A stretch of 64,000 bases of DNA from Actinotignum schaalii (GCF_028864145.1 NZ_JARBHJ010000001.1:1-64000); one strand, 5' to 3'; shown: positions 9,772 to 19,217, counted from the stretch's first letter. Translations and numbers: made by a program. The notes: a model not told the origin generated them from the sequence alone.

Positions 9772-10674
9772 ATGGACGAACGCCGCCTCCTTAGCGTCCA
9801 CGCCCACCCGGACGATGAATCATCAAAAGGCGCAGCTACGCTGGCTAAATACGCCCGCCTCGGCCGGGTCCGGGTGGTCACCTGCACGGGTGGAGAACGC
9901 GGAGATATCCTCAATCCTTTATTCGACGGCGCAGCTCTGGCCGGGCGCACCATGGCGCAGCTACGCCGGGAAGAAATGGCGGCAGCAGCCCGCATTCTCG
10001 GTATTGAGCACGTTTTCCTCGGCTTTGTGGATTCCGGACTCCCCGAGGGCTACCCGGATGTTAAGCTGCCCGCCGATAGTTTCGCTCGGGCCGCGGATAC
10101 GGATGTACACCGCGCCCTCGTGGCCCAAATCCGCGAATTCCGGCCCCAGGTGGTGACCACCTATGACGAAAACGGCGGCTACCCGCATCCCGATCATGTG
10201 CGCACCCATACCGCGACCCTCGCGGCGGTGCGGCTGGCGGGAGAGCCGTGCTGGCCGGAGCTGGGTGAGCCCTGGAAGATCTCCAAACTTTATTACGACG
10301 CCAATCTTTCCTTCACCCGGCTGAGCGCTTTGCACGAAGCGATTCTCGCAGCCGGCCAGGTCAGCCCATTTACGGAGTGGCTCCAGGAGGCCGCGCAATT
10401 CCCGCGCCCGCGGCATGCCGCAAGCACCCGGGTCGGCGTCGTCGCATATTTCCCACTACGTGATGCGGCCATGCGTGCCCATGCTTCTCAAATCGACCCG
10501 AACGGGCTTTTCTTCGCTGCGCCGCGGGATCTGGAGGCGCAGGTGTGGCCGCACGAGGATTTCTACCTGGCGGCCTCCACCGTGGGTCCGGCCCCAACGG
10601 AGGGTGAAACGGACCTCTTCGCGCGGGTACCCGGACTGGAGAGCGAAGAACCGGCGGCAGCGCGTTACCGTTAG
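9772..10674 (+). CDS. mca: Mycothiol S-conjugate amidase Mca
   Basis: 300 residues of the PIG-L/LmbE zinc deacetylase family. Cleaves mycothiol adducts of electrophiles to a mercapturic acid for export and glucosaminyl-inositol for recycling. Zinc and catalytic residues are visible in SVHAHPDDESSKG (residues 9-21) and GGYPHPDHVRTH (about 135-146). Length and greA neighbourhood favour Mca over the deacetylase MshB. The ATG follows GGAAGGAGAAGGATA. Its stop codon abuts that of the convergent PPK2 gene with no spacer. No other mycothiol gene is in this window. Confidence 0.93.
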   Translation: MDERRLLSVHAHPDDESSKGAATLAKYARLGRVRVVTCTGGERGDILNPLFDGAALAGRTMAQLRREEMAAAARILGIEHVFLGFVDSGLPEGYPDVKLPADSFARAADTDVHRALVAQIREFRPQVVTTYDENGGYPHPDHVRTHTATLAAVRLAGEPCWPELGEPWKISKLYYDANLSFTRLSALHEAILAAGQVSPFTEWLQEAAQFPRPRHAASTRVGVVAYFPLRDAAMRAHASQIDPNGLFFAAPRDLEAQVWPHEDFYLAASTVGPAPTEGETDLFARVPGLESEEPAAARYR

Positions 10675-11709
10675 TTACTGCCCGTTCCCCACCCGTTCCC
10701 CGGCATCTTTGCGGGCGTCTTGCGTGATGAGCTTTTCCACGCCGTTGCGGTAATCCTCGGATTCAGCGGCGACATCCTCCGCCTCCGCACGGAGTTCTTC
10801 CACGGAGAGCTGCGCGGTGTGGCGGGGCATGGTGGCGAGCACCTGCGCGGCCTGGGTACGCGGATCCCAGCGGACCTCCGGCCAGCGCGGAGCCAGCCGG
10901 GCCAGCGCCTGGGCGAGGAGCTCGGTTACCGCGAGCCGCGCGAACCATTTACGATCTGCCGGCACCGCATACCACGGGGCATATTCCGTGGAGGTACGCT
11001 CGAACATCGCCTGGTAGGCATCCATATAGGCGGGCCACTGGGCGCGCGCGGCCACATCAGAAGGCGAATACTTCCAGTGTTTATCGCGGCGCGCCAGCCG
11101 GCGCAGCAGCCGGAAACCCTGTTCCTCATAGCCGATAAGCAGGGCCACCTTGACGAGCGTATATCCAGCATCCACGAGTTCACGTTCGAACTCATTGATT
11201 TTTTCGTACCGCTCCTCAATTTCCGCGGGAGTGGCCAGCTCATCTACCTTCCCGACCAGCACATCTTCATAATGCGAGCGATCAAAAACCCCGATCATCC
11301 CGGCCGGTGGTAGCGCACGCCGAATCCGCCACAGGAAATCGTGGGAGAGTTCCTCCGCGGTGGGTACCCCGAAAGACCGGAGATGCACGCCCTGCGGATC
11401 GACCATCCCGAGCACATGCCGGCAAATACCGCCCTTACCTGCGGTATCCATCCCCTGCACGATGAGCAGCACTCGCCGCTCGCCGCCCTGACGCGCTTCG
11501 GCATAGAGCCGTTCTTGCAGCTCCGCAAGGAGCTTCCCACGCTCCTTCATGGCGGCTTTCCCGGCCTTTTTATCCCCGTGCCAGCCAGGTGTGGATCCGG
11601 TAGCAACGGAGGCGATCTGAAAACCAGCCCGGATTTGCAGCGCAATACCGGGTGCCGTGGTCCAGCTACTTTCCCGGTCCCGCGCCTCCGCGTTTTTCTT
11701 TGTGCTCAT
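10675..11709 (-). CDS. ppk2: Polyphosphate kinase 2 family protein
   Basis: 344 residues from the ATG at 11709, preceded by CAGGAG; an in-frame ATG at 11754 lacks a ribosome site. PPK2 enzymes transfer phosphate between polyphosphate and nucleotides. Walker A is GMDTAGKGG, the lid and Walker B region is FDRSHYEDVLVGKV, and WKYSPSDVAARAQW is typical of the family. A C-terminal acidic extension (about 50 residues) follows the domain. With Ppx at 3617 the window holds both a polyphosphate-degrading and a polyphosphate-using enzyme. The subclass (AMP- or ADP-phosphorylating) cannot be fixed by eye. Confidence 0.93.
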   Translation of the reverse strand: MSTKKNAEARDRESSWTTAPGIALQIRAGFQIASVATGSTPGWHGDKKAGKAAMKERGKLLAELQERLYAEARQGGERRVLLIVQGMDTAGKGGICRHVLGMVDPQGVHLRSFGVPTAEELSHDFLWRIRRALPPAGMIGVFDRSHYEDVLVGKVDELATPAEIEERYEKINEFERELVDAGYTLVKVALLIGYEEQGFRLLRRLARRDKHWKYSPSDVAARAQWPAYMDAYQAMFERTSTEYAPWYAVPADRKWFARLAVTELLAQALARLAPRWPEVRWDPRTQAAQVLATMPRHTAQLSVEELRAEAEDVAAESEDYRNGVEKLITQDARKDAGERVGNGQ

Positions 11710-11871
11710 TTTCGCTCCTGTGCCTGAGAAGTTTCGTGTGATGCTGCGCACCATTCTAGAGGAGGGGTACGACGTCGCCCGCGCCCTTGCGGGTCGCGGG
11801 GAGTAGGCGGGCGGCGGGCTGGCTAGCCGTTGGCGCTGAGGCGGCCGGCACCACTGCGCTGCCTGGGCTTA

Positions 11872-12666
11872 TTATGCGACAGCAAAGAGGGTAAGCCAGA
11901 CCGCCACCGCGTGGCAGGCGTAACCCGCCACTGTTCCGGAATGGAAGAATTCGTGGAATCCCCAGGTGCGCGGCCAGGGATTGGGCCAGCGGAAAGCGTA
12001 GGCGAGCGCACCTACTGTGTAGCAGATCCCGCCGGCAATGATGAGCCAGACGATAGCCGGGCCACCGGCTTCCCACATATCGGGGAGGAACCAGATGGCC
12101 ACCCATCCGAGCGCAATATAGAGGGGAACGTACAGCCAGCGCGGTGCCGCCGGCCAGAAATTGGAAAGCGCAATCCCGCCGAGCGCCCCGCTCCACACAA
12201 TGGCCAGTACCAGCGCGGCGGTGCCGCCCGGTAGCAGGGCGAGGGAGAGCGGGGTGTAGGTTCCGGCGATGAGCAAGAAAATATTCGAGTGATCCAGGCG
12301 CCGTAAAATAGCGTGCACTTTCGGCCCCCACGAACCCAGGTGATATACCGCAGAGTGCCCGAATAGCACGACGGCGCTCAGCCCGAACACGATGACTCCG
12401 ATGGTGAGGGCGGCAGTGGGCGCGAAAACTATTTGCACGATCATATTTGCCAGTGAGAGTGGGGCAATAATGGCGTGCTGCCAGCCGCGCAGAGCCGGTT
12501 TCGGGAGTAAGGATGCGGGTAGCGAAGGTAAATTGTGCGCTGCCCGGGGCCGCCCTGCTGCGGCACGAGAGTTCCGGTCTTTCTTTTCGCCATGTGGTGG
12601 CTGAGAGAGGGTATTCGCGTGGCGTTCGCTAGTGGCGTGACAAGGACGGGTCATGGTGCTCCCCAC
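11872..12666 (-). CDS. Hemolysin III family (PAQR-like) membrane protein
   Basis: 264 residues, seven predicted membrane helices, with the conserved FGHSAVYHLG, RRLDHSNIFLLIAGTYTPLSL and GFHEFFHSGTVAGYACH segments whose histidines form the presumed metal site. Family members are called hemolysin III, but their cellular role in most bacteria is unknown. The first about 55 residues are polar and low-complexity, and the start could be the ATG at 12654. It lies divergent from uppS, the same pairing as hemolysin III and the short-chain prenyl synthase in mycobacteria. Confidence 0.92.
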   Translation of the reverse strand: MGSTMTRPCHATSERHANTLSQPPHGEKKDRNSRAAAGRPRAAHNLPSLPASLLPKPALRGWQHAIIAPLSLANMIVQIVFAPTAALTIGVIVFGLSAVVLFGHSAVYHLGSWGPKVHAILRRLDHSNIFLLIAGTYTPLSLALLPGGTAALVLAIVWSGALGGIALSNFWPAAPRWLYVPLYIALGWVAIWFLPDMWEAGGPAIVWLIIAGGICYTVGALAYAFRWPNPWPRTWGFHEFFHSGTVAGYACHAVAVWLTLFAVA

Positions 12667-12960
12667 GTGGTCGGTGAATACCTCCGGGATGTCCGAAGAT
12701 CAACAAACGCGGCGGTGGGCAAGGCGGGAGGTGTGGCTCCGGTTCGCCGCACCGCTTTGAGTCGCTGGCGCAAGTGTACGCCGCTTCCCTGAATATTTTC
12801 CGGGTATCTTTTCCTGTTCCCCCAGGATGGGCGGGCTACAGTTAAACGGTTAGGCATCTGGTTGCGCGGCTCGGCTCCGGTTCTGACGGGGTGCGGCTCG
12901 GGTGCAGCCTTGCCGGGCGCGGCTCGTGCCACAGTGGCTAGAACGAGGGAGGGGAAGAGC

Positions 12961-13722
12961 GTGGGAATGTCATCATGGCTCTACGCAGCCTATGAGCGCC
13001 GCTTGGTGCGTGAGCTTTCCGGGAAGCGTATGCCGCAGCATGTGGCAATTATGCTGGACGGAAACCGCCGTTGGGCGCGGGAACTGGGTGAATCTGCTAC
13101 CTTCGGTCACCGGGCGGGGGCTGAGCGTATCGCTGAAGTCCTCGGTTGGTGTGAAGACGCTGGAATTGAGGTGGTGACCCTGTGGTTGCTCTCCACGGAT
13201 AATCTTTCCCGGGCAGCCGAAGAAGTGGGTCCGCTACTGAGCATCATCTGTGAAACTGTCGAAAATCTGGCGCGCTCTAGCCGTTTCCGCCTGGTGGCGG
13301 TGGGGAATCTCGATCTTCTTAGTGAGGAATATGCCCAGCGCCTGCGTGCCGCGGCCGCGAGTACCGAAGCCTGTACCGGTTTACATGTGAATATTGCGGT
13401 GGGCTACGGCGGGCGTCAAGAAATTACCGACGCGGTGCGTTCCTACCTGCGCGACCAAGCAGCAGCCGGGCGTAGCCTCGCGGAGGTTGCCGAAGATTTT
13501 TCCCTCGCGGATATTACCGATCATCTTTATACCCGTGGCCAACCGGATCCTGACCTGGTGATTCGCACGAGCGGGGAGCAGCGCATGAGCGGTTTTATGC
13601 TCTGGCAGTCCGTGCACACCGAACTCTATTTCTGCGAAACCTACTGGCCGGATTTCCGGCGCGTGGATTTTTTGCGCGCGCTACGTGACTATACGCAGCG
13701 TGATCGACGCCGCGGGCGCTAG
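12961..13722 (+). CDS. uppS: Cis-prenyl diphosphate synthase (UppS family)
   Basis: About 253 residues. Adds isopentenyl units in cis to allylic diphosphates to make polyprenyl carriers for wall synthesis. Signature segments are VAIMLDGNRRWARELG (catalytic Asp), FGHRAGAERI, TLWLLSTDNLSR and VIRTSGEQRMSGFMLWQS followed by ELYFCETYWPDF. The start is either GTG 12961 or ATG 12967, both after a GAGGGAGGGGAAG stretch; an in-frame ATG at 12862 is not needed. By context next to hemolysin III it resembles the mycobacterial short-chain (Z,E-farnesyl) enzyme, so product length is uncertain. Confidence 0.93.
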   Translation: MGMSSWLYAAYERRLVRELSGKRMPQHVAIMLDGNRRWARELGESATFGHRAGAERIAEVLGWCEDAGIEVVTLWLLSTDNLSRAAEEVGPLLSIICETVENLARSSRFRLVAVGNLDLLSEEYAQRLRAAAASTEACTGLHVNIAVGYGGRQEITDAVRSYLRDQAAAGRSLAEVAEDFSLADITDHLYTRGQPDPDLVIRTSGEQRMSGFMLWQSVHTELYFCETYWPDFRRVDFLRALRDYTQRDRRRGR

Positions 13723-13788
13723 GCCGGGCGCTACAAAATCAAGCTCTTATAACACCGTGACCGTGGCGCCTATGCCCGTTGAAGCGCG

Positions 13789-14793
13789 CTAAATTAGACC
13801 TTCGCGGCTCTGGTATTCGAAGAAGCCTTCGCTGAGTTCATTGCGGGTGAGCGGTTCCCAGCCTGCATGTGCGGTCATGAGGCTGCGCGCGGTGGTGGCG
13901 AAAGCCCCCACGGTGTACAGGTGGGACATGGACATGGTGGCGAGTCCGGGGCTGGCTTCCCGCCCGAGCAGACTCACCCGGTCCAGGGTATCGATGGTGG
14001 TGGCTATAAAAGCGCTGCGAGCTCCCGCAACATCCACAAAGGGGCGCGGGAGGGAAGCTACGTGGAGGCGGTCACCCGAGGCGGTAATCATGAGCGCGGC
14101 ACCGTCCTCAAGAAGAATAGCCACGAGCCGCGGCCCGAAACTGAACCAGTGTTCGGCCACCGCGGCGAACTCATTTTCGGGGCCGCTGATACCGTAGAGA
14201 AGCCGGATGTCTTTTGAGGTTGCGACGACGACGTCACTCAGCTGCAAGAAACTTTCGGCTTGGATACGGACCCGATCCAGGTTGCGGGCCCGGGGGTGGC
14301 GCAGCGCCGGCGAGTAGATGATGGTGGAGGTGGATCGGCACACCCGCAGCCATTCGCGGACGGTGTGGGCTGCGGGCATGGCATGGCAGGCATCTCCACC
14401 GAAAATAGTGGCCGAGGGGCTGAAGAGATCAAAATCTAGTTTGCGGGCGCCACGTTCCGGAGCCGGCAAAATATCCCAGCTTTCTTCCGGATCCCCGTGT
14501 CCCTCCCCGTAATGAGCTTCGGTGAAAGCAGCCGGGGGTGGGGTGGGCAAGCCGGAGGGGAGAGCGGCGCTGGCCGGAGGTGAAGCGGGGCGCAAGAGGA
14601 GCTCTACGCCGTGCTCGGCGGCGTAATCACGCACGACCTGCGGATCGGAGGCTTCGGAGATATCGGTGACCATTCGCACTTCGCGTGCCAGGTGGGCTAG
14701 ATTAACCGCCACCTTAAACATGGTACCGGCACGAAAAGGGGTTTCCTGTTCGCGCTGGTTGGCGATGGCATCGCCAATGACAAGAACTGTCAT
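13789..14793 (-). CDS. PfkB/ribokinase-like protein, probable pseudo-kinase
   Basis: 334 residues with a ribokinase fold: MTVLVIGDAIAN start, TMFKVAVNLAHLA, FGGDACH, and a C-terminal half with the glycine segment. The normally invariant DTxGAGDxF motif reads DVAGARSAFIAT here, so the catalytic aspartate is replaced by serine and the anion-hole glycine by arginine. A roughly 40-residue Pro/Ala insertion lies near residues 75-110. It overlaps xseB by 4 nt (ATGA) and is the last gene of the xseA-xseB operon. Substrate is unknown; the loss of the key residues suggests a non-catalytic or altered role. Confidence 0.75.
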   Translation of the reverse strand: MTVLVIGDAIANQREQETPFRAGTMFKVAVNLAHLAREVRMVTDISEASDPQVVRDYAAEHGVELLLRPASPPASAALPSGLPTPPPAAFTEAHYGEGHGDPEESWDILPAPERGARKLDFDLFSPSATIFGGDACHAMPAAHTVREWLRVCRSTSTIIYSPALRHPRARNLDRVRIQAESFLQLSDVVVATSKDIRLLYGISGPENEFAAVAEHWFSFGPRLVAILLEDGAALMITASGDRLHVASLPRPFVDVAGARSAFIATTIDTLDRVSLLGREASPGLATMSMSHLYTVGAFATTARSLMTAHAGWEPLTRNELSEGFFEYQSREGLI

Positions 14794-15587
14794 GCGAAAT
14801 CCTCGGGATGGCGGGTGAGTGGGGTGGTATCAAGACCCGTTCCGTCCGCGAATTCTTCCGGGTCGAAATCGTCATCATCGCCGGCCGGCGGGTTCGTAAC
14901 GGAAGGCTGCGGGTGAGCGGTGGCGCCACCGGGTGCGCCGGGGGGAGCTGCCGCACCGCGTTGGGTAGCGGGGGCTGCCGCACCGCGTTGGGTAGCGGGG
15001 GCTGATGCGGCCTCGGGTACGGGTTGAGGAGCTGCCTGAATAGCCGGTACATCTTCGGCGCGTACTTCGCGTACCGCTTCCCGTAGGGCAGCCACCCGGT
15101 CTTCTTTGGATGCCTGCGGTGGGATAGCGGGTGCAGGTGCCTGATAGCCGCTTGCTTGTACCGCGGTCGAGGGGGCTTGATGAGTGGGAGCGGTAGGCGG
15201 AACAGGGGTTCCTGTGGTTCTTGCCGGCCCCGCGGCCTGGGCTGGAGCGGTAACCGAGCTAGTCGAGTCGGAGAGATCCGCGAGGCTTTCGCCGCGTTCG
15301 GCCGCATCAATACGGGCCGCAGCGCCATCAAGCCAGCTCTGGCAGTGGCGGGCCAGAGATTCCCCTACCTCCCACAGTCGCAGGGATTCTTCGAGAGGGA
15401 TGGAGCCCTGCTCCAGGCGGGAAACAATATCGACAAGTCGGGCCCGGGCTTCTTCGTAGTTGAGGGTAGCCACGCGCGCCTCAATATCTTCGCGCGGGCG
15501 GGGTACGGATGCGCCTGATGCGTGGGGTGAGTCTGGCGCTGGTGCCGGGGGTGCGAAGCCCTCAGGAGTGGTTCCCTTAGCTACCAT
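14790..15587 (-). CDS. xseB: Exodeoxyribonuclease VII small subunit with long disordered tail
   Basis: 265 residues against about 80 normally. Residues about 37-100 are the XseB core (LNYEEARARLVDIVSRLEQG, then SIPLEESLRLWEVGESLARHC and DAAERGE). Residues 105-265 are a Pro/Ala/Gln/Thr-rich low-complexity tail that includes a perfect 27-bp tandem duplication (14947-15000) encoding APATQRGAA twice. XseB binds XseA to form the single-strand exonuclease. It overlaps xseA by 11 nt and the kinase-like gene by 4 nt. The tail may be an actinobacterial elaboration; I see no second domain in it. Confidence 0.9.
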   Translation of the reverse strand: MVAKGTTPEGFAPPAPAPDSPHASGASVPRPREDIEARVATLNYEEARARLVDIVSRLEQGSIPLEESLRLWEVGESLARHCQSWLDGAAARIDAAERGESLADLSDSTSSVTAPAQAAGPARTTGTPVPPTAPTHQAPSTAVQASGYQAPAPAIPPQASKEDRVAALREAVREVRAEDVPAIQAAPQPVPEAASAPATQRGAAAPATQRGAAAPPGAPGGATAHPQPSVTNPPAGDDDDFDPEEFADGTGLDTTPLTRHPEDFA

Positions 15588-16830
15588 GCGCGCTCCCTTT
15601 CACTTCGAGATGGAGGGTTCCGGCGGCCAAAATGGCACGCAGGTGTTCTCCGATTCGGACGTCGTTTTCTTGTGAGACTACTCTGTTGTCCCCGCTTAGG
15701 ATAACCGAATACCCGCGTTGCAGTGTTGCCTGGGGTGAGAGGGCCCGCAGCTGGGAAAGAAGTGAGGAGATATCTTGGGAGCTGGAAGCCATATCGCGCC
15801 GGATATGGGCCCGCAGCCAGGAGCGCAACGACTGGATATCCTGTTCGCGCACTTCCACCATAGTTCGGGGGCGGGCCAGGACGGGCCGGGCGCGTAATGC
15901 TTCGAGTTCTTTGGTGGCACGGTCGAGTCGATGGCGCATACCCTGGCGCAAGCGGCGCACGGCTGCCTGTACCCCTTCACGTTCAGCTTCCCGATCCGGA
16001 ACGATGCGCTTGGCGGCATCCGTGGGCGTGGAAGCTCGTAGATCTGCCACGTAGTCACTGATGGGATTATCGCCTTCATGCCCGATAGCGGAGACCACCG
16101 GAGTGTGGGTAGCCGCAATAGCACGCACGAGGTGCTCATCGGAGAAGGGGAGGAGGTCTTCCACGGACCCGCCCCCGCGCGCCAGCACAATGACATCCAC
16201 TCCCGGGTGGGCATCTAGCTCGCGCAGGGCCGGAATCATCTGGGCCACGGCATCCCGGCCCTGTACTGCTACTTCGCGCACCTCGAAACGTACCCCGGGC
16301 CAGCGCAGCGAGGCGTTAATAATGACATCCTCTTTCGCTTTGGTATTGCGCCCCACGATAAGACCCACCGTGCGGGGTAGGAAGGGGAGGGGCTTTTTAC
16401 GTTCCGGTGCAAACAGTCCTTCGGAAGCGAGTTTGGCTTTCAGAGCCTCCAAACGCGCGAGAATATCACCCACGCCAACGGGGCGGATTTCCTGTGCCCA
16501 CAGGGATAGCGAGCCATTACCGGTATAAAAATCGGGAACGGCCCACACCACCACCCGACTTCCGGAAGTGACGGTTGCGGGAAGTAGGTGGCTGAGTATT
16601 TTAACCGTCATAGAGACGTTTTCTTCCAAATCCCGCAAGGTGAGGAACTGGACTTTTGCTCCGGGGCGGCGCTGGAGGGTAATGACTTCGCCTTCCACCC
16701 ATAACCGCGACATTTTCGCCACATATTCCCGGATTTTTACCGAGAGCAGGCGTAGCGGCCACGGGTGATCCGGTGTTGTCTGCGCAGCCCGTTGCGGCAG
16801 GGTTGCGGGTACCGGAGTTGTTGAAGCCAT
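15577..16830 (-). CDS. xseA: Exodeoxyribonuclease VII large subunit
   Basis: 417 residues. Catalytic subunit of exonuclease VII, which trims single-stranded DNA from both ends. The OB-fold N-terminus (WVEGEVITLQRRPGAKVQFLTL) binds DNA. The catalytic core has VGLIVGRNTKAKEDVI, VIVLARGGGSVEDLLPFSDE and SAIGHEGDNPISDYVADLRA, and a coiled-coil C-terminus ends with LQRGYSVI. Length is normal. It is the first gene of the xseA-xseB-kinase-like operon and lies 33 nt downstream of rmuC, another DNA-repair gene. Confidence 0.97.
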   Translation of the reverse strand: MASTTPVPATLPQRAAQTTPDHPWPLRLLSVKIREYVAKMSRLWVEGEVITLQRRPGAKVQFLTLRDLEENVSMTVKILSHLLPATVTSGSRVVVWAVPDFYTGNGSLSLWAQEIRPVGVGDILARLEALKAKLASEGLFAPERKKPLPFLPRTVGLIVGRNTKAKEDVIINASLRWPGVRFEVREVAVQGRDAVAQMIPALRELDAHPGVDVIVLARGGGSVEDLLPFSDEHLVRAIAATHTPVVSAIGHEGDNPISDYVADLRASTPTDAAKRIVPDREAEREGVQAAVRRLRQGMRHRLDRATKELEALRARPVLARPRTMVEVREQDIQSLRSWLRAHIRRDMASSSQDISSLLSQLRALSPQATLQRGYSVILSGDNRVVSQENDVRIGEHLRAILAAGTLHLEVKGSAHGS

Positions 16831-16863
16831 ATCAGTTATCGTGCCATGTTTTGCCCCGCACTG

Positions 16864-18129
16864 CTACGGGACAATCCGTGTTTCGTGATCATCTTCGCCG
16901 TCGAGCGCTTCGCGCAGCCCAGCATCGTGGAAGCGTTTGACCTGACCTTCTTCCGCAGCAATGGTTAGCGGGGTAGAAAAATCGGCATCTAGGCTTTCCA
17001 GGCGGCGCGCGGTGACCAGTACGCGCGAATCGAAAGAGGAGAGCGCGGAATTGTAGTTTTTGACCGCTGAGGTGAGAGAGTTCCCGAGCTTTTCCAAGTG
17101 GCCGGCCACCACCCGGAGCCGATCCGTCATTTCCCGCCCGAGCGTAATAATATGTCCGGCTTCTTCACTGATCTTGCTGGAGGCCCACAGTGTTGCCACG
17201 GTGCGCAGCAGCGCCAGGAGCGAGGCTGGGGAAGCGGGGACTACCCCGAGGGCCAAGGCATCTTCCAGGAGCGGGGGATCTTCCCGCAGCGCCTCCGCGA
17301 GCAGTGATTCTCCCGGAAGGAACATAATCGTGAGCCGGGGTGACCCTGGGAAAAGTGCGGGGTAATCCCTTTTAGCCAGCGCGTTGACGTGGGAACGCAC
17401 CGCCTTGGCGTGCTGTTTGAGGAGATCGTGGCGCCGCGCGATTTCCTCCGCCGTGGTAGCCGGGGCGGCCTGTGCCTGGAGCATAGCGGTGAGGGGAACC
17501 TTGGCATCGAGAGGGAGATGTGCGCCGCCGGGCAAGTGGATAACCATATCCGGGCGCGAAAGCCCGGTACCGCTACCGTGCCCGCTGCCTGCACGTGAAG
17601 CAACCTGCTCGGAAAAATCAACGTGGGGGAGCATCCCGGCGGCCTCCACCACCCGGCGTAATTCCACTTCACCCCACATTCCTCGCGCCGAGGTGGAGCT
17701 CAGCGCCCCGCGCAGCGCCTGGGTGGCCCGCGCGAGATCTTCCTGGGTGCGGGCCGCCGCGGTGAGCTGGGTGCGGATTTCGGTGCGCTGTTCACCTTGG
17801 AGGACCTGCACATCACGGACCCGCTGCTCCATCACCGTGAGCTGCTGGGTAATAGGTGCCAGGGAACGCAAAATGTTGTTATCTGTTTTAGCCCTGGCGA
17901 TGAGCCCGTTATTTTCCTCCTCTAAACGATCCGAGCGGGCCTGGGCGGCCGCCAAGTGCGCCCGCACCGCCCCGGCATCGCGCTGCGCCTCCTCTAGTTG
18001 GTGGCGCACCCGCGCCAGCTCCCGCGCCGAAACTGCGCCACCCAAGCGCACTCGCGCGCTCAAGAAGCCCAAGGCGAAACACGCGCATCCCACCGCGATA
18101 AGAGCACCTATAACAATCGAGATATCCAT
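16864..18129 (-). CDS. rmuC: DNA recombination protein RmuC homologue
   Basis: 421 residues if started at the ATG at 18129, which puts the membrane anchor (residues 4-25) at the N-terminus as in the family; upstream in-frame ATGs to 18255 are possible and no clear ribosome site decides. Residues 30-150 form a coiled coil. The RmuC nuclease-like domain follows, with SARGMWGEVELRRVVEAAGM, RPDMVIHLPGGAHLPLDAKVP and MFLPGESLLAEAL. RmuC restrains recombination at inverted repeats. It may be cotranscribed with xseA. Confidence 0.9.
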   Translation of the reverse strand: MDISIVIGALIAVGCACFALGFLSARVRLGGAVSARELARVRHQLEEAQRDAGAVRAHLAAAQARSDRLEEENNGLIARAKTDNNILRSLAPITQQLTVMEQRVRDVQVLQGEQRTEIRTQLTAAARTQEDLARATQALRGALSSTSARGMWGEVELRRVVEAAGMLPHVDFSEQVASRAGSGHGSGTGLSRPDMVIHLPGGAHLPLDAKVPLTAMLQAQAAPATTAEEIARRHDLLKQHAKAVRSHVNALAKRDYPALFPGSPRLTIMFLPGESLLAEALREDPPLLEDALALGVVPASPASLLALLRTVATLWASSKISEEAGHIITLGREMTDRLRVVAGHLEKLGNSLTSAVKNYNSALSSFDSRVLVTARRLESLDADFSTPLTIAAEEGQVKRFHDAGLREALDGEDDHETRIVP

Positions 18130-18323
18130 AGCGGTATTCAAACACCCGCTTACGACAGAAAAATGGGAGGGAAGCGCGCTGGCGTCGTCGCCCCTTGTTC
18201 CACGTGACAGACTTTGATAGCTTTCAAGGTAGCGGTACATAGCACATCTCATCACAAAAAATTAGGGCTAACGTCACCGCTGGTGGTGCCGTGAAGAAGC
18301 GGCACCGGGAAGAAAGGAACACC

Positions 18324-19133
18324 ATGTCTACTATCGTTGTGACCGGAATGGGCTCGGGTATCGGCGCTGCCTGCGGGAAGATTCTGGAAGAACGCGGGCA
18401 TACGCCCGTCGGTGTTGATTTGCGCGGGGCGGAATTTGAGGCGGATCTATCCAGCCCGGAGGGGATCGCGGATGCGGTCGCTCGGGTGGTGGAAAAGTAC
18501 CCGCAGATTGACGGTGTGATCGCGAATGCGGGAACCCAGAGCAATTCACCTCTCGATCTCAAAGTGAATTTCTTCGGTGCGCGCGACACCGTCCGCGCTT
18601 TCCTTCCCTACCTGGAAAAAGCGGAAAACGGGCGCGCGGTAATTACTGCCTCCTGCGCCAGTTTGCAACCCAGCGATCCCAAGCTTGTACAGCTGCTCCT
18701 TGATGATCGGCGCGAAGAAGCGCTCGCTTACGGCAAGGAACTCGCCGCGCAGGGCCCGATGCAGGGCTACGCGAATTACGCGTGCTCCAAGCGCGCGATT
18801 GCCACGTGGGTGCGCCGCGCGGCCGTGAGCGAGGAATTCGCCGGGCGCGGCGTCGGGCTCAATGCGGTGGGCCCGGGGGTGGTTGCCACCCCCATGACGA
18901 AAGAACTCCTCTCTACCGAGGAAGGGCGCAAGCAGGCTTTCGGTGCGCTGCCCGCCCCGTACCACGGCGCTTCGGAAGCTCGCGATATTGCCGATGCGCT
19001 CGTCTTCTTCGTGACCGGACTCTCGCGGACCATCACGGGGCAGATCCTGTATATCGACGGCGGTGCGGACGCAATTTTGCGCGGCGAAGATATTTGGCAC
19101 GCCCCGAAATCCATGGATGCGCCCGCGCAGTAG
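18324..19133 (+). CDS. Short-chain dehydrogenase/reductase
   Basis: 269 residues from the ATG at 18324, preceded by AAAGGA. Rossmann-fold NAD(P) binding is in VVTGMGSGIGAACGKILEE. IANAG is the structural motif, and the catalytic site is YACSK (YxxxK) with the serine region ITASCAS. The C-terminus LYIDGGADAILRG is typical of SDRs. The overall pattern resembles the 3-alpha-hydroxysteroid-dehydrogenase type, which lacks a long N-terminus and has an enlarged substrate loop, but the substrate cannot be told. It is a single gene between rmuC (divergent) and ychF. Confidence 0.88.
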   Translation: MSTIVVTGMGSGIGAACGKILEERGHTPVGVDLRGAEFEADLSSPEGIADAVARVVEKYPQIDGVIANAGTQSNSPLDLKVNFFGARDTVRAFLPYLEKAENGRAVITASCASLQPSDPKLVQLLLDDRREEALAYGKELAAQGPMQGYANYACSKRAIATWVRRAAVSEEFAGRGVGLNAVGPGVVATPMTKELLSTEEGRKQAFGALPAPYHGASEARDIADALVFFVTGLSRTITGQILYIDGGADAILRGEDIWHAPKSMDAPAQ

Positions 19134-19217
19134 CGCAGCACCCCGGTAGCGCTCCGCGCCACTAGCGTACGTCCGGATAGCAGCCCGCCCTCCTTTCTCT
19201 TAGCTAGAATGGAGGGC

